Translations under genes and position numbers: made by a program
DNA from: Antennarius striatus
Lineage: Eukaryota; Chordata; Actinopteri; Lophiiformes; Antennariidae
DNA length: 64,000 nucleotides
NCBI RefSeq assembly: GCF_040054535.1
Contig: NC_090784.1
Location: forward strand, 1,493,001-1,557,000
Direction of reading: 5' to 3'
The notes under the pieces: model-generated
The model's input: only the letters and a program-made list of their open reading frames with translations
The model's database searches: none
What the model was told of the DNA's origin: nothing
In this document: one piece after another, positions 40,570 to 51,682 of the stretch
Layout of the letters: each line of letters begins with the position of its first letter
Position numbering within the stretch: the first letter of the stretch is position 1

Positions 40570-41720
40570 CATTACAGTGTACAGGAAGACAGGGTCTTGG
40601 AACTTCCCATATCCAGCAATGGGAGAAGGCAGGAACCAAGGACCAAAGAGCCACAATACAGGAGGAAGTAGGAAGCCTGGGGGAGGAAGGTTGAAGGGCA
40701 AAGGCAGTGGAGCAAGTGTTCCAAGGAGCAGAGACCAAATGGGGCCTACCCAAGAAGTAGATCACATGGGGAGATCTAAGGAGACACAAGCCTTTTCGTA
40801 TGTCCTTCCTACTAAGAGCGGTGTATGACACACTGCCGACACCGACAAACTTGCACAAGTTCAATCAATCAATCAATCAATCAAGTTTTATTTATATAGC
40901 GCTTAATCATGACAGCAGACATTTCAGAGCGCTTTTCTCACACAAGTGGGGCTTGAGGAAGGACCTACTGTGCATGCTGTGCCGGGAAAGTGGTACCATG
41001 GCGCACATCCTGTCAGGGTGTAAGATGGCACTAGCCCAAGGAAGATTCAAGTGGCACCACGACAAGGTGCTCATGACACTCTCGAACACCCTGGAGCAGG
41101 AGAGATACAAGAAACGACAACCACATGGGAAAAGAATGCTATCTATTAAGCTTGTTCGGGAGGTCATCAGCCACAGTCATAAGAAGCAACCTACTACAAA
41201 ATGCCCAATCACAAGAAATGAAGGTAGAATCACAGGTTGTCCAGACAAGCCTGAGGACATATGTGATAATGTGGTCTGAAGAGGCAAAGAAGATCCTCTT
41301 CATAGAACTTACAGTACCATGGGTAGAGGATTGTGAGCATGCATTTCAGAAAAAGGGCACCAAATACCAGGATCTCTTGCATGACTGCAGGGGGAAAGGA
41401 TGGCAGGCATGGCCGTTCCCAGTCAAGGTCGGCTGTAGAGGATTCCCTGCCCAGTCAGTGTGGAAGATGCTCACAACCACTGGAATGACAGGGAGAGAGA
41501 GAAAGACAACAGCTCACGGGATGGGGGAGGCAGCACAGAGCACCACTTGCTGGCTATGGAGCAGGAGAGAGGAGCTTAGCTGGAAGCAAGGAGGAGGGGT
41601 GGACAGTGATTTGGCCACCACTGCCGGCCCGCCAATGGGAGGGTGTCGTAGTTCAGGGTCCAAACACCTGATGACATCAACTCCTCCTGGCCAAGGCTAC
41701 ATTCACCAAAAGTGAGAGAA
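40570..41720 (+). pseudogene. R2-like LINE C-terminal relic
   Basis: Plus strand: an upstream MSFLLRAVYDTLPTPTNLHK block (40800-40860), then after an 80-bp insertion WGLRKDLLCMLCRESGTMAH and ILSGCK. The CxxC-x7-H-x4-C pattern is the CCHC motif between RT and the restriction-like endonuclease. Then 41250-41600 gives VIMWSEEAKKILFIELTVPW, KYQDLLHDCRGKGWQAWPFP and VGCRGFPAQSVWKM, the endonuclease-like domain. This is typical of fish R2/R4-group type-1 retrotransposons. The RT domain itself is missing and frames shift near 41230. Not functional. Confidence 0.75.
40861..40940 (-). mobile_element. Short LINE/SINE tail inserted in R2-like relic
   Basis: About 80 bp with (tcaa)n, then 'gttttatttatatagcgctt'. 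On minus this is a 3' tail ending (gatt)n. It is flanked by the 7-bp direct repeat cacaagt (40854-40860 and 40941-40947) and splits the R2-like frame, so it is the younger insertion. Confidence 0.75.
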
Positions 41721-41931
41721 GCATCATCTTTGGATGCAATTATAATCAAGGGTGGAATTGAGAAACTTACGTTCAAATAAGTTAAACTTCAATGGTTTTT
41801 TTCCTTTCTCAATACCTATACTTCTAATTTTTTGAACAAAAGGTTCAATAGCTAATGAAAAACATGATTGTGAGAGAGGACACCCTTGGGCAATAGCTCT
41901 AGTTAGTAAGAAGGCTTTTGATAGTACCATT

Positions 41932-42520
41932 GGCTGGGCTTGCCCTAGCCATTTGCTACTTCGCCATAGGCGGAGTAAATTCTAGAGTGGCTACAAGGTT
42001 TTTAGCCTGTGTAGCCACGGTAGTGTTCTTATTTTGAGGAAAAAAAGCCTCCAACTTACAACTTTTTTGGACTTGCTAAAATCCCCGAGTGATAACATAA
42101 AAATGAACTCTGTAATATTTTAATATTTTAATAGTAATATTTTGTATGACTGTATCTTCACAGAGTGAATGCAAGTTTTCATTTGTTGAATCTCACCTTT
42201 ATTCCTGCATAAAGTAGGACAGAAATAAAGAGAGTTCAGCTTGAACTGTTGACTTTAGTTTGTTTTTGTAGGTAAACTGAACAGAAGATTTTTCCCTCAG
42301 AATGCACCAGAATGAAGGGAAACCCCATTTACCGGGGGTGGCCCCCCGGAACCCCCCCATGCCCCTCACCTCCCGATGAGCTTTGGTAGTCTGCGCGCTG
42401 CACCACTGTCTTGGACACTGAATGTGGCTTTTTGTGGCTTGCTCAATTCTTTTACACTGAGCCACAGTGGTTAGTCATACTAGCTCCTGGTGCAAGACCA
42501 GGTTTGAATGACTGCCAGAC
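41932..42520 (+). repeat. Unnamed interspersed repeat, copy 3
   Basis: Most complete copy of the family also seen at 10132-10650 and (reverse) 24190-24410. It starts 'ggctgggcttgccctagcca' and ends near 'tgcaagaccaggtttgaatg'. The middle holds a GC-rich block with 'cccggggtggcc'-type sequence not present in copy 1. No coding capacity recognised. Confidence 0.7.
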
Positions 42521-42874
42521 TGAGGCTCTGATAAATGTGGGATCTGGTGGGTATGGAGTTTGACTCATACAGGCTCTAAAAGTCAGGGTATTGGTCAGGG
42601 TATGCGTCACTTGAGACCATTGTTTTTAAGGAGTCAACCTATTGAAACATATTCAAGTGACCTACTAAATATCTGGACTATTTTTTTAAAGGAAAGATGA
42701 AGCAGCTAAAATTGCAGGTCATCCTCCTGCAACAAAATAACAAGAAAAAAATACAATCATTTACCCAAACTACAGTATCCAGGTATTAGCTTCAAACATG
42801 TAGTAGTTGAATGGTCATGGAATGTTTAAAAGTGAATGCTCAATTAAGTCATGTATTCATATAAAATTAACACT

Positions 42875-42880
42875 TTTATT
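42875..42880 (-). terminator. znf706 candidate polyadenylation signal
   Basis: tttatt on plus is AATAAA on the coding strand, about 1.03 kb past the znf706 stop. The 3' UTR would span about 42860-43911. Positional inference. Confidence 0.45.
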
Positions 42881-43911
42881 AAAATGCTATCATTTCATTA
42901 TGTGGACAAAGATATGAGGATTACAAAAGTAAAAACAAGGCTGGCTGTCAGGCCAGACTTGAGCACAGTGATACAACATCAGTGGTTGACGACCAATAGT
43001 TCAAAATGTATTGAAAATAGTTAATTCACAATAATTCACTATATATTATCTGTTAGCATGCTATGAAAAACCAAATATAAAAATAAGAACCATTCTAAAT
43101 TGCAGTATAATGTGGTTTAGATACTTAATGCAGGTTCGGAGTCAACATACTTTTGCACTCCTGATAGAGTACCACTATCAAGTGTGACACTGCACTTGGG
43201 GTCAATTTCACATGTCCCCTTGTAAAGTACAAGTGACAAGCTAAATAATTTAAAAATACCACAGTGTTACGAAACAGAATTCTTTTTATATCACACTTTG
43301 GAAGGATTATAGGAGGAATATCAAGTGCTTTCACTTACAAGAGCAAATGTTAACCTGCACTAAACCTACGCGTTATCTACTCCTACTTTTGTGTCATGGA
43401 GGGTTTGCAGTGAACAAACTCGCAGTCCCTTCTTTCGTTAGTTTTTAAACCACTGCTGCATGTGACAAAGTTACATGGTGGACGTGAAATCCATACATTC
43501 ACAAAGAATTGAGGGGAAATGCAATTCCAGTTCACGTAGATTTGTGTGTTAAATGTATTCTTCATATCAACAAAAACCTCAGACCTGAAATTCAATTAAT
43601 CTAGAGAAATCTGTGCAGCTTGAAGTACAGTAGATCTGAACATACCCCCCAAAAGTGAGTATTTCTCAATGAGACAAATTATCCCCGATGACATTATAAC
43701 TCTCATCCCCCTTGTCCTCTTTCTGTCCTCCTCCAACATGGTGTACTGTTGTGTTCACTGTCTTGTACTGATCACAGATGAAATTTTGTACATATTTTAA
43801 AAATGTCGAAACCAAATTGAAAATGTAACAAATCCTGAAGGTGAACCATGGAAAATGTTGTATCATTGTGTCCTGAATCAGCTCTGTCTTATTGGAAAAA
43901 TAGTGACGCTG

Positions 43912-45140
43912 TTATGCCTCCACATCAGCCAACTCTGGGGGCATTGGAGATTTTGGATGCTTACTTTCAAAGTGCTGCTTGAAGGTCTTTGGGTCAGGCA
44001 TTTGTGTCTGTGACGGAAAAGAAAAGGGGGGGGGGGGCAGAAATATACATTTAAAACAGTACCAATTACAAAGCTGAAGTGTATTATCAACAAAATGACA
44101 AACTGTGAAAAACAGCATTTTGGGTTTTTCTTTCATGAAGGTAGGGATTAAAAATGTTATATACAAAACTTCTTGGAAAACATGGCAGGAACACACGGAC
44201 ATGAACAGTTTGAAGAAATAAACCAGTGTTTTGTAATGAAGCAAGAAAAAAAATCACAAAAAAAATGAAGAGAAAAATGTAGAAAAGTGAAAAACACACA
44301 AAAGATGTACGATCCCAACTCAGTATATCACCATTAAAGTATCTTGTCAGATAAGCCACACTGTGAACATGGACATATTGTCATCACAACCACTACAAGG
44401 GAAAAAGTCAACTTGTTCAAAGTCCTTCAAAGAGGCCAAAAGGAAGTGAAGAAAGACGCTGGTTGTAAACGCTGGTGAGATAAGAGACCATTTAGCAGGT
44501 TGGTGTAGGAAATGCAGAAAATCTTCATCACACAAGCAAGAGTTTGTATTTCAGATCTCATCTTTTCCAGCAGTTAGAAATTCATGTTGCCAACATGCAG
44601 ATGGCAGTCACATGACGTAACACAAGACGTGATGGCAGCAGGGCCCCAAGGAGTGTTGTTGGAAATGTCTAAACCTGTGAGCACTACACGTTTCCATCCT
44701 CGTAAGGCGGATCTGACCAATGACCTGAAGACGATGCGAATGTCCACCTCCTAAAGACACCAAGGCCTCCTCAACCCCGTCTGACGGCACGTTGACGTTT
44801 TTACCATCGACTACACAGATAAACCATACAAAACCAATTCACTCTGGCACAACCAATGAATTTGAACCTTACAAACCTATGTATATTATAAAGTTAAATA
44901 ATGACAAGACTGGAGAACACAGGGCTGTTAGCTTGGAAGGAACATGTCTGCTATTAATGATAATGAACTGAGAATGATCATTTCCTGTCATGCACACACA
45001 CACACCCGACACACTGTACATGTGTATACTAACGCAGCCTTGGCTGCTGCCTTCTGGTCATGGCCTTTGCTCTTCTTGATGTCTGCCTGCTTTTTGGCAT
45101 TCTTCTGCTGGGACTGGAACTTCTGGTGCCCACGGGCCAT
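43912..45140 (-). CDS. znf706: Zinc finger protein 706, 2 coding exons
   Basis: Small, highly conserved C2H2-type protein. In mammals it has been linked to repression of pluripotency genes, but its biochemical role is poorly defined. Exon 1 is 45140-45006 (45 codons, MARGHQKFQSQQKNAKKQAD ... VCR). Exon 2 is 44007-43912 (31 codons plus stop, TQMPDPKTFKQHFESKHPK ... LADVEA). The total of 76 aa equals human ZNF706. The donor is CGG|GTGTGT and the acceptor cag|ACACAA, phase 0. The single finger is formed by C-x2-C in YTCTVCR and H-x4-H in QHFESKH, so it is split by the intron. The Lys-rich N-terminal half matches the 4F5/SERF-like region. The donor lies in a CA/TG repeat, which may affect splicing. 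Non-coding 5' exons probably lie near 46650-47100. Confidence 0.96.
44026..44038. repeat. poly-G tract in znf706 intron
   Basis: A run of about 10-11 g (poly-C on the coding strand) close to the exon 2 acceptor. Confidence 0.8.
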
Positions 45141-45560
45141 ATTTAATAATGGTACACCTAAATAAGGTAAAACAACAAAACGATCGGATTAGAACGACAC
45201 CATGAACATAATCATGACCAATAAATTGATTAAAGTGTGTTGACTGAGATGCGACTTCAAAGATAGGAATGGAGAGGAAGGGGAACGTTTTAGATCCACA
45301 GGAAGATGCTCACAGGAGAGAGAGAGAGATAGAGGGAAGTTTTCAAGCTGAAGAATCAGATGAAGGTAACTTCGAAGAGCAGGCAACTGAAGTAAACGGT
45401 CACACGAAAAAGACGATTAGGGTGGAGATTTCCCGGTCAGGTGTAGGGTGAGGGCTGGCAAGGAGATGGTACTGTTAGACGAGCACTAATCCCGCCAGCA
45501 TCTATAACGGAATCAAGTAACTACTAACGTGTTGATATTGACTAGTTAGTAGCACTAGAG

Positions 45561-46403
45561 CAGTGGTTCCTAACCTGGGTTCGATCCAACTCCAGGGGTT
45601 CGGTGACTCAGTCTCAGGGGTTCAGCGGAGACGGAGGTCCAGACAAAACACCTGACACATCGTCAACACATCGTGCTGGGTGTTTTGTCTGGACCTCCAC
45701 CGAACATACATGAATCACTGTGTGCGTTTGATACATCGTGTCAATTCATGTTGACACGCCCCCCTTAGCCATCACTGGCTGCAGGTGATCACCTGACGCT
45801 ACATCAACTAGCCTACCTGTGCTACAGGGGATTTTCCACACTCAGTAGTGGATTTCTGCCTGTCATGATGGTACGTCATCTGATTGGTTTCTTAATGTTT
45901 TAATCCATAATAACTATGTTGAGCAAAAAAACAAAGCGGTCAGACGAACATGTGTAACCTGAATTTACCTGTACTGTCTAACAGAACGTGATGGGAGTCA
46001 GGGTTCTGCAGGATCTGAATGTCAAGGTGAACAACTCTAGTCTGGTGCTGGTGAAAATAAAGGAACACTTCCTGAAGCTGATGGAAACAACAGAAACAGA
46101 CTTTGGTGTAAAATGACATCAGAGTAACACCTGTCAAGGTGAAGCCACGCATATCTGAACTGGTCTCTATGACAACAGCAGAAGGCACTGATTTACAGGT
46201 AGGTCATTTCATGTCAGTTCATGTACTGTCTTGGTTTTGGTCTTTGAAAAAGGTGACATTAATGCACAATTCATTAAATACACCAGTAAAACATACACTT
46301 AGGTCTTATTTTTGAATTTATTTCTTTTTACTAAAGAAGGGTTCGGTGAGTGAGCACATGGAACCAACAGGTTCAGCACCTCCAACCAGGTGAAGACCCA
46401 CCG
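45561..46403. mobile_element. hAT-type (Charlie-like) element, decayed
   Basis: Left end cagtggttcctaacctgggt, right end aaccaggtgaagacccaccg, worn inverted repeats. The flanking 8-mers cactagag and gtccagag match at 5 of 8. A strong internal hairpin is formed by 'gtccagacaaaacacctgac' and 'gtgttttgtctggac' (45636-45698). No clear transposase remains. It lies upstream of znf706. Confidence 0.65.
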
Positions 46404-46434
46404 GTCCAGAGGTAAGATCGGGCCTAAGTAATCC

Positions 46435-46600
46435 AGCCCGACCCGACCCGACCCGAGCCCGGGGTATTAAAGCCCGACCCGAACCTAATTATTGACTTTT
46501 TGAACCCGACCCGAATGTCGGGTCAGGTCGGTCAGGTCGGTCAGGTCGGTCAGGTCGGTCAGGTCGGGCAGGTCGGGCAGGTCGGGCCTGGACTCGGGCA
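46435..46600. repeat. GC-rich (cccga)n and (gtcaggtcg)n satellite
   Basis: 'cccgacccgacccga' units are followed, after about 30 bp, by roughly seven 9-mers gtcaggtcg/ggcaggtcg. The two parts are near reverse complements, so the stretch could fold back. It lies at the edge of the znf706 CpG-rich region. Confidence 0.8.
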
Positions 46601-47110
46601 GCAGACGGTGGCGGTGGGGTTCCGGCCCCCCGCCCCGGTGAACCAGACACATAGCAGCGCTGCCAGCACCTTGTAGCGATCTAATCCACCGAGTTAGTTT
46701 ATTCAGGGGTAATTGTGGTGCAGTAGTCTTCGTAAGCTAACTGTCGGTCGGTCCAGAACCTGCTCGGTGTGGACCCGGTCCTGGTCTGGGGGGAGCCCGG
46801 CAGCCTGCAGTCGATCAGCTTCAGCTGGCCGTCCGGAGTCGGTACGTGATGGATACGTTACCAGCGGGGGTGTCTGCGGTGGTGGAGGGACCGCGACCGG
46901 GAACCGATCAGCGCTGGGGGGTCCTCGGGTCTCCTCCCGCTGTCCTCACTGACGCGCTGCGCTGCGCTACGCCCGTGAGCGTTGACTAAACGGTCTGAAC
47001 GGGACAGAGAGCTACGAGCGTCTGGGATGTAAAGGGGGGGCATCATGACAGTAACCTCAGCCCTAGAACTACGAGAACACCCGTTACCATGGCTACGTGT
47101 CGGAAAAGGA
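46600..47110 (-). promoter_or_regulatory. CpG-rich promoter-like region of znf706
   Basis: CpG-dense sequence about 1.5-2 kb upstream of the znf706 start codon, in the right place for a promoter and non-coding first exon. Open frames here are low-complexity. No transcription start determined. Confidence 0.45.
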
Positions 47111-48107
47111 CCGTGGAGTGTCAATATAAGTTCGTTTCACAAGTAAATAAATATCGACTCCTAACCTCATGTTATTACTGTGTGTCTGGACTTTTGACTT
47201 TTTCCATTTAACAATGGAAACGACCACAAAACACATCTGCTAACACAAACACAAACAGCACACACACAACACAAACCAAATTCTAGTTTTAAGCGACATC
47301 TGATGTTACAGCAGAAAACAGGAGCTGCTTCTGGAACAGTGTTGTTTTCAGTTCTCCTCTTCCTGGACACAGAAATTGTGAGTTTTGCCTCTTCAGAGAT
47401 CAAATTTAAAAGCTGCCACTTTCTCTGATTGAATTTATTGTGCCCAAGAAATAACTATACATGGATTCCTAGTTTACAGAATTTTATGGTGTCATAACTG
47501 TTCCAACAATTTTATATTTTTGAGCAGAGAGTCCAAACCGCAGAAAAGAGACAGAAAGTTATGTCCGTTTACACAAAGACTGCTTCGGCCAAAAAAGAAA
47601 CTCTTATATTTGCGACGTCCGTCCGTTTGCAAACAGGAGGGGTGAAAACTTTTCTAAATGCTGTTGTACCATCGTCAAAAAAATGGGCAAAACTCAACTG
47701 AAAAGGATGAAATCAAAGCTTCACTTTGCTCGTTTATTAAGTTTCCTTACAGCCTTGCTCATGGACGCAATCAACAACCAATTTATGGCCAAAACAACAA
47801 GGAAACATCATCAGACCGCCGTGTTTCTGCTGCAGACTCTGTTGAGTTTATAAATGCTCCTCTGATGAAGGAGCATTAATAATCATCGATCATTCTGTAC
47901 GGATGATTTTGAAAAGTCTCTCCACCAGATTACAGACTCAACGGAAGTCAGGATGGCGTCGGCACCATAACGGACGTCCTGCTGGTTTTGGTTACACAAT
48001 GGACCTGCATCACCATCCACTAGGGGAGTCTGGTTCCATCTCATTGGGTTCTGCTGTGGTTTTGGGGTTTTGGCAGGGTCATCTTACACTGTAACTTTTT
48101 TGAGATC
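47111..48107. other. Intergenic, nothing recognised
   Basis: No coding or repeat feature I can name. A short CA-rich stretch lies near 47244-47275. Confidence 0.4.
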
Positions 48108-48520
48108 AATAACTTAGGGACTGTTTGGTCTGTCCTCAGAGTGGTGGATCCTCGGCAATCGGTGACCTCTGTGTGCTTCATGGGCTGGTGGTGACTCTAC
48201 TGGATGGATCAGCGTGTCGTTGTCATACATTTATTACTGTTATTATTACTGTGTTATTAATCTGTACATGTCATATCTATTGCCTCGTCTGTCCACTCCT
48301 GGAAGAGGGGTCGCTCCTCTAGTCTTCCTGAGGTTTCTCCCATCCATTTTTCCCCTGTTAAAAGGGTTTTGGGGGGAGTTGTTCCTTATCCGATGTGGGG
48401 GTCGTACTGCTGCAGTACATAAAGGTCAGAGGGATATCGTCCATGTGCAGATTGTAAAGCCCTTTGAGACATTGTTTGTGAATCTGGGCTATATAAGAAT
48501 AAATAAACTCGAAACTTGGT
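48108..48520 (+). repeat. L2-like/SINE tail fragment
   Basis: 'cttcctgaggtttctcccat', 'cccctgttaaaagggttttg' and 'gtaaagccctttgagacat', ending 'ctatataagaataaataaa', is the usual fish LINE/SINE 3' tail. Same general type as 39130-39425. Confidence 0.65.
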
Positions 48521-48783
48521 TCCTGATGTCCAACGCTCACAACAGGATGTTTCCAACTCTGGAAAGTCACATCATCAAAAACTTAAACTTTTATTGTTCT
48601 AATAAAATATAGAAATCACCGTTCAGGTTGTAAAGTAATCTGGAGGGCTGAGCATGTGAAACTGCAGGTGTAGAGAGCTCCCAGGTGTTGCAAACATTTT
48701 CATTTTTTACTTTTTTCATCCATGCTGTTGCAAACCCTTGTTGGTATTTTCGAACTTGCATAACTGTTTTTGTTGCTATTTGA

Positions 48784-49660
48784 ATGGAGAGGCAACTTTG
48801 GCAACGACTTATCACTACAACTTTGCCTGCTATGAATAAGAACTCGGACCATGCTAGTGCTTCTGCTAGTGCTAAGTACACCGCTTCTGTCAAACTACCT
48901 GTGGATCTGGACAATCTCCATTCTGGTTTGATGTCCAACCTAACCTCTGCTATTACCGAACAACTTAAACTGGCGATTGACACTGCTCTTGCATCGATTG
49001 CTGTCGCAATTGAAGGATTTACATCAGATTGACTCTCAAGCTATTGTTGATCTGGAGCAACACCTGTCCTCGTACAGTGACTGGGTCGTGTTGCTAGAAA
49101 AAGCAATTGAACATCTTTTTGTGGCCAAAAAACATCTTATGGTTAAAATGGACGACCTAGACGCCCGCTCCCGCCGCTGTAATCTTTGAATCGTTGGCAT
49201 ACCTGAGGGGGCAGAAGGAGCTGATCCAGTAGCATATATGTCCAACTCTTTTGTGGATGTTTTTGGGACAGATGTGTTCCGGTCTCCTCCAATTCTGGAC
49301 CTTGCTCATCGTACTGGCCCTGAACGAATGAACCCCAACACCGAAGGGCTAAAGCCGAGGGTTTTCATCATTCGGTTCCATTACCATCAGGACAAGGACC
49401 GAGCCTGACGCTGGGGCATCGTTAACAAGAAGCAGCTCATTCATGACGAGTGAAATGTCTACATTTCCCTGGACATCAACGCCAGCATTGCCAAGAAGAG
49501 TGCTGCTTTCACCAATGTGAGGCGGTGTCTGAAGGAGAAAGGTGTGCGCTTCTCCCTATGTTTTCCTGCAAAACTCTATACCGACCATCGCAATGACAAA
49601 CTCTACTTCAATTCACCTATGGATGCACAGAGCTGGTATAACAGTGAATATCCTTCATGA
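48784..49660 (+). pseudogene. L1/Tx1-type LINE ORF1 relic
   Basis: Plus strand: MERQLWQRLITTTLPAMNKN opens at 48784. A frame change near 49000-49020 leads to a coiled-coil-like IVDLEQHLSSYSDWVVLLEK and KMDDLDARSRRCNL. Then come the RRM-like IVGIPEGAEGADPVAYM, LDLAHRTGP and RVFIIRFHYHQDKDR, and the C-terminal KKSAAFTNVRRCLKEKGVRF. This order (coiled coil, RRM, C-terminal domain) is that of L1/Tx1 ORF1 nucleic-acid chaperones. Several in-frame stops (49187, 49407, 49451) show it is dead. Confidence 0.75.
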
Positions 49661-49744
49661 TGAAGTAAGGCTTGGTCCTTCTAAATATGAGGGAAATCAT
49701 CTTGTTTAATGTGAAGTCTACTCATGCTATTTACTAGGGTTACT

Positions 49745-51081
49745 ATTGGTGGAATAGATAAAAACAAGTCAGGACACTAAATTAAAACAATGAATGAATG
49801 TTTTATTTATTTAATTGACACAACATAACTTCTCTGCAATTACACATCCAAACTCAAACAGTGAAATAAAAAGAAATGTAACTCTGTGAAATTAAAACAA
49901 TCGTGTCCTGCTTAAAAATAGATTGGTGTCATCATGAGACCTTAACAAAAAGATTATTAACTATTATGAACATTCAATAATGCTGTGATGGCTGCCCCCA
50001 GCTGGAGACACTGCTGTTACAACGCCAAGTTCTTGCTTATGCCTCACAAACACTCAGTCAACGCTGGTAACTTGTGTTGAGGGGGGAAATATCACCACTG
50101 ATAACTTCTTTACTTCTCTTGAACTTTCCAAGCCACTAAAGGTCCAGAAAGCCCCCCTGGTTGGTCCAGTAAATAAGAGTAGACCAGAGCTTCCTCCATC
50201 TGTAGAGGGCAAAGGGCCCTGCACACTGAAGAGGGGCTGACATGTGACAGCCAACCCTAACAACCTATCAATGCTAACCAAGGACAAATGTCTCCATTCT
50301 AATCACGATCCACACAGCTGTCAGCATCACAAGTGTCCACGAGGCTAAACTGGAGACGGTTACGTCCAGAACCACAACAGAACCAGGCTGGGGTAGATGT
50401 GTTTGATCAGATAGGGAGGAAATATTCAGTGTGAGCTCCTACATGATGAGGGCCATCGGTGGTGTTTTGTAATATTCGATCCTGTTCAAGAAGTGCACCA
50501 ATAAGATGATGTCACAGAGGAACCTCATGATGCGACTCCAGAGGAACTTTGCTCAGGACACATGAAGGCAAAAGCCTGACAGATGATGGAGAAGAGCCCC
50601 TTTGGAGCAGCAGAAGATGGAGAGGAGAAGGCAGTGCCAAGTGCAAAATGTGTCAGAAAAATAAAGCAAATGTGTAAGAAAAACAAAGCAAAGGATAATT
50701 GTGTCACGTGGCATAAGGTAGAGGGAGCTGCACAAGGAAGGTACAGGTTACCTGTGTTGACTGTGAGTGATTGGGAGCCATTAGCAAACCATCTTGGCTT
50801 CATAACATCAGAGTCTCCAGCTGGGGGGCAGCCACCGAAGCATTTTGGAATTGTTCATAATAGTTTAAAATTTTCATTGCTAAGGTCTAATGATGACACC
50901 AATGTGTTTTGACGCAGGATATAATCGTTTTTATTTCACAGAGTTACATTTGTTTTTATTTCAAAGTTCAAATTTGGATGTGTAAAAGCAGAAACTATGT
51001 TGTGTCGATAAAATAAATAAAACACTGAATCGTTATAGTTTTAATTTAGTGTCCTGATGTGTTTTTACCTATTCCACCAAT
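49745..51081. mobile_element. 1.34-kb element with ~165-bp inverted ends
   Basis: Left end attggtggaatagataaaaa (49745 on) and the reverse complement of the right end (attccaccaat up to 51081) stay similar for about 165 bp: 'aggacactaaattaaaac', 'acacatccaaa' and 'aaatgtaactctgtgaaat' occur in both arms. The interior (49912-50910) is unique here and contains a 109-codon plus frame at 50583-50912. It lies between ORF1 and ORF2 remnants of an L1/Tx1 element. The target duplication is uncertain (ttacta / ttattc). I do not recognise the family. Confidence 0.75.
50583..50912 (+). CDS. Unknown 109-aa ORF in long-TIR element
   Basis: MMEKSPFGAAEDGEEKAVPS starts the frame. A basic stretch follows (KCVRKIKQMCKKNKAKDNC) and the end reads FSLLRSNDDTNVF. 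The C-terminal codons run into the right inverted repeat. No family recognised. It could be a remnant of a transposase or of a captured gene, or chance. Confidence 0.2.
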   Translation: MMEKSPFGAAEDGEEKAVPSAKCVRKIKQMCKKNKAKDNCVTWHKVEGAAQGRYRLPVLTVSDWEPLANHLGFITSESPAGGQPPKHFGIVHNSLKFSLLRSNDDTNVF

Positions 51082-51254
51082 TTATTCTTGGTTATTTTAC
51101 TGATAATCCAAATTATATACAAATAATATCTGAGCAGTCACTTCTCAGATCTCTTTTGTGTTTTAATGATCAAACAATGTCAGAATAAAATATACACACA
51201 TTTATGAAAAGTCAGGCTCCTATTGGTAGATAAGTATTTTTGTAAACCACGTTA

Positions 51255-51315
51255 TGACGTTTCAAATTTTGAAAGCAGTCAAAATGACAGCCTTGGTAGT
51301 TCTAGTGTAAATCAA
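51255..51315. repeat. Possible piggyBac-like terminal fragment
   Basis: 'ttttgaaagcagtcaaaatg' followed by 'ccttggtagttctagtgtaa' resembles the end of fish piggyBac-like elements (which end ...actagaactacc on the other strand). No partner end found. Confidence 0.35.
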
Positions 51316-51682
51316 CATTGTTTAACTTTGTGTGGGAAAAAAATGGCAAGAACATTATGTGGTAATAATAACTAAGGAATAAAAAAGCCAGTTTGATCAT
51401 AAAAATAAAAAATAAAAAAAATAGAAAGAAAGAAAAAACATAGAAAGTTGTGTTGAGTATGACAATTCTTGTTCATGAATACTTTGTAGTTCATAATTTC
51501 CTGTTGCATGTGTTGTATTCATTAATACACGTCATGTTCTGGGTTCATAAAAAACTTGTTCTGGAAATAGTTCTCCTACTTCTGTGATCAAAAACATTGA
51601 TTTGAATCTCAATTTTGAGGCTGTTCTGTAAATAGTTTTAAAATAAACAATAAATAGAGCTAGTATATAGCTACAATCCATA

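Noticed and set aside
45575-45600. tRNA-like B box (ggttcgatcc) suggesting a SINE or tRNA
   Set aside because: No A box at the right distance and no cloverleaf. The sequence is the end of a hAT-type element.
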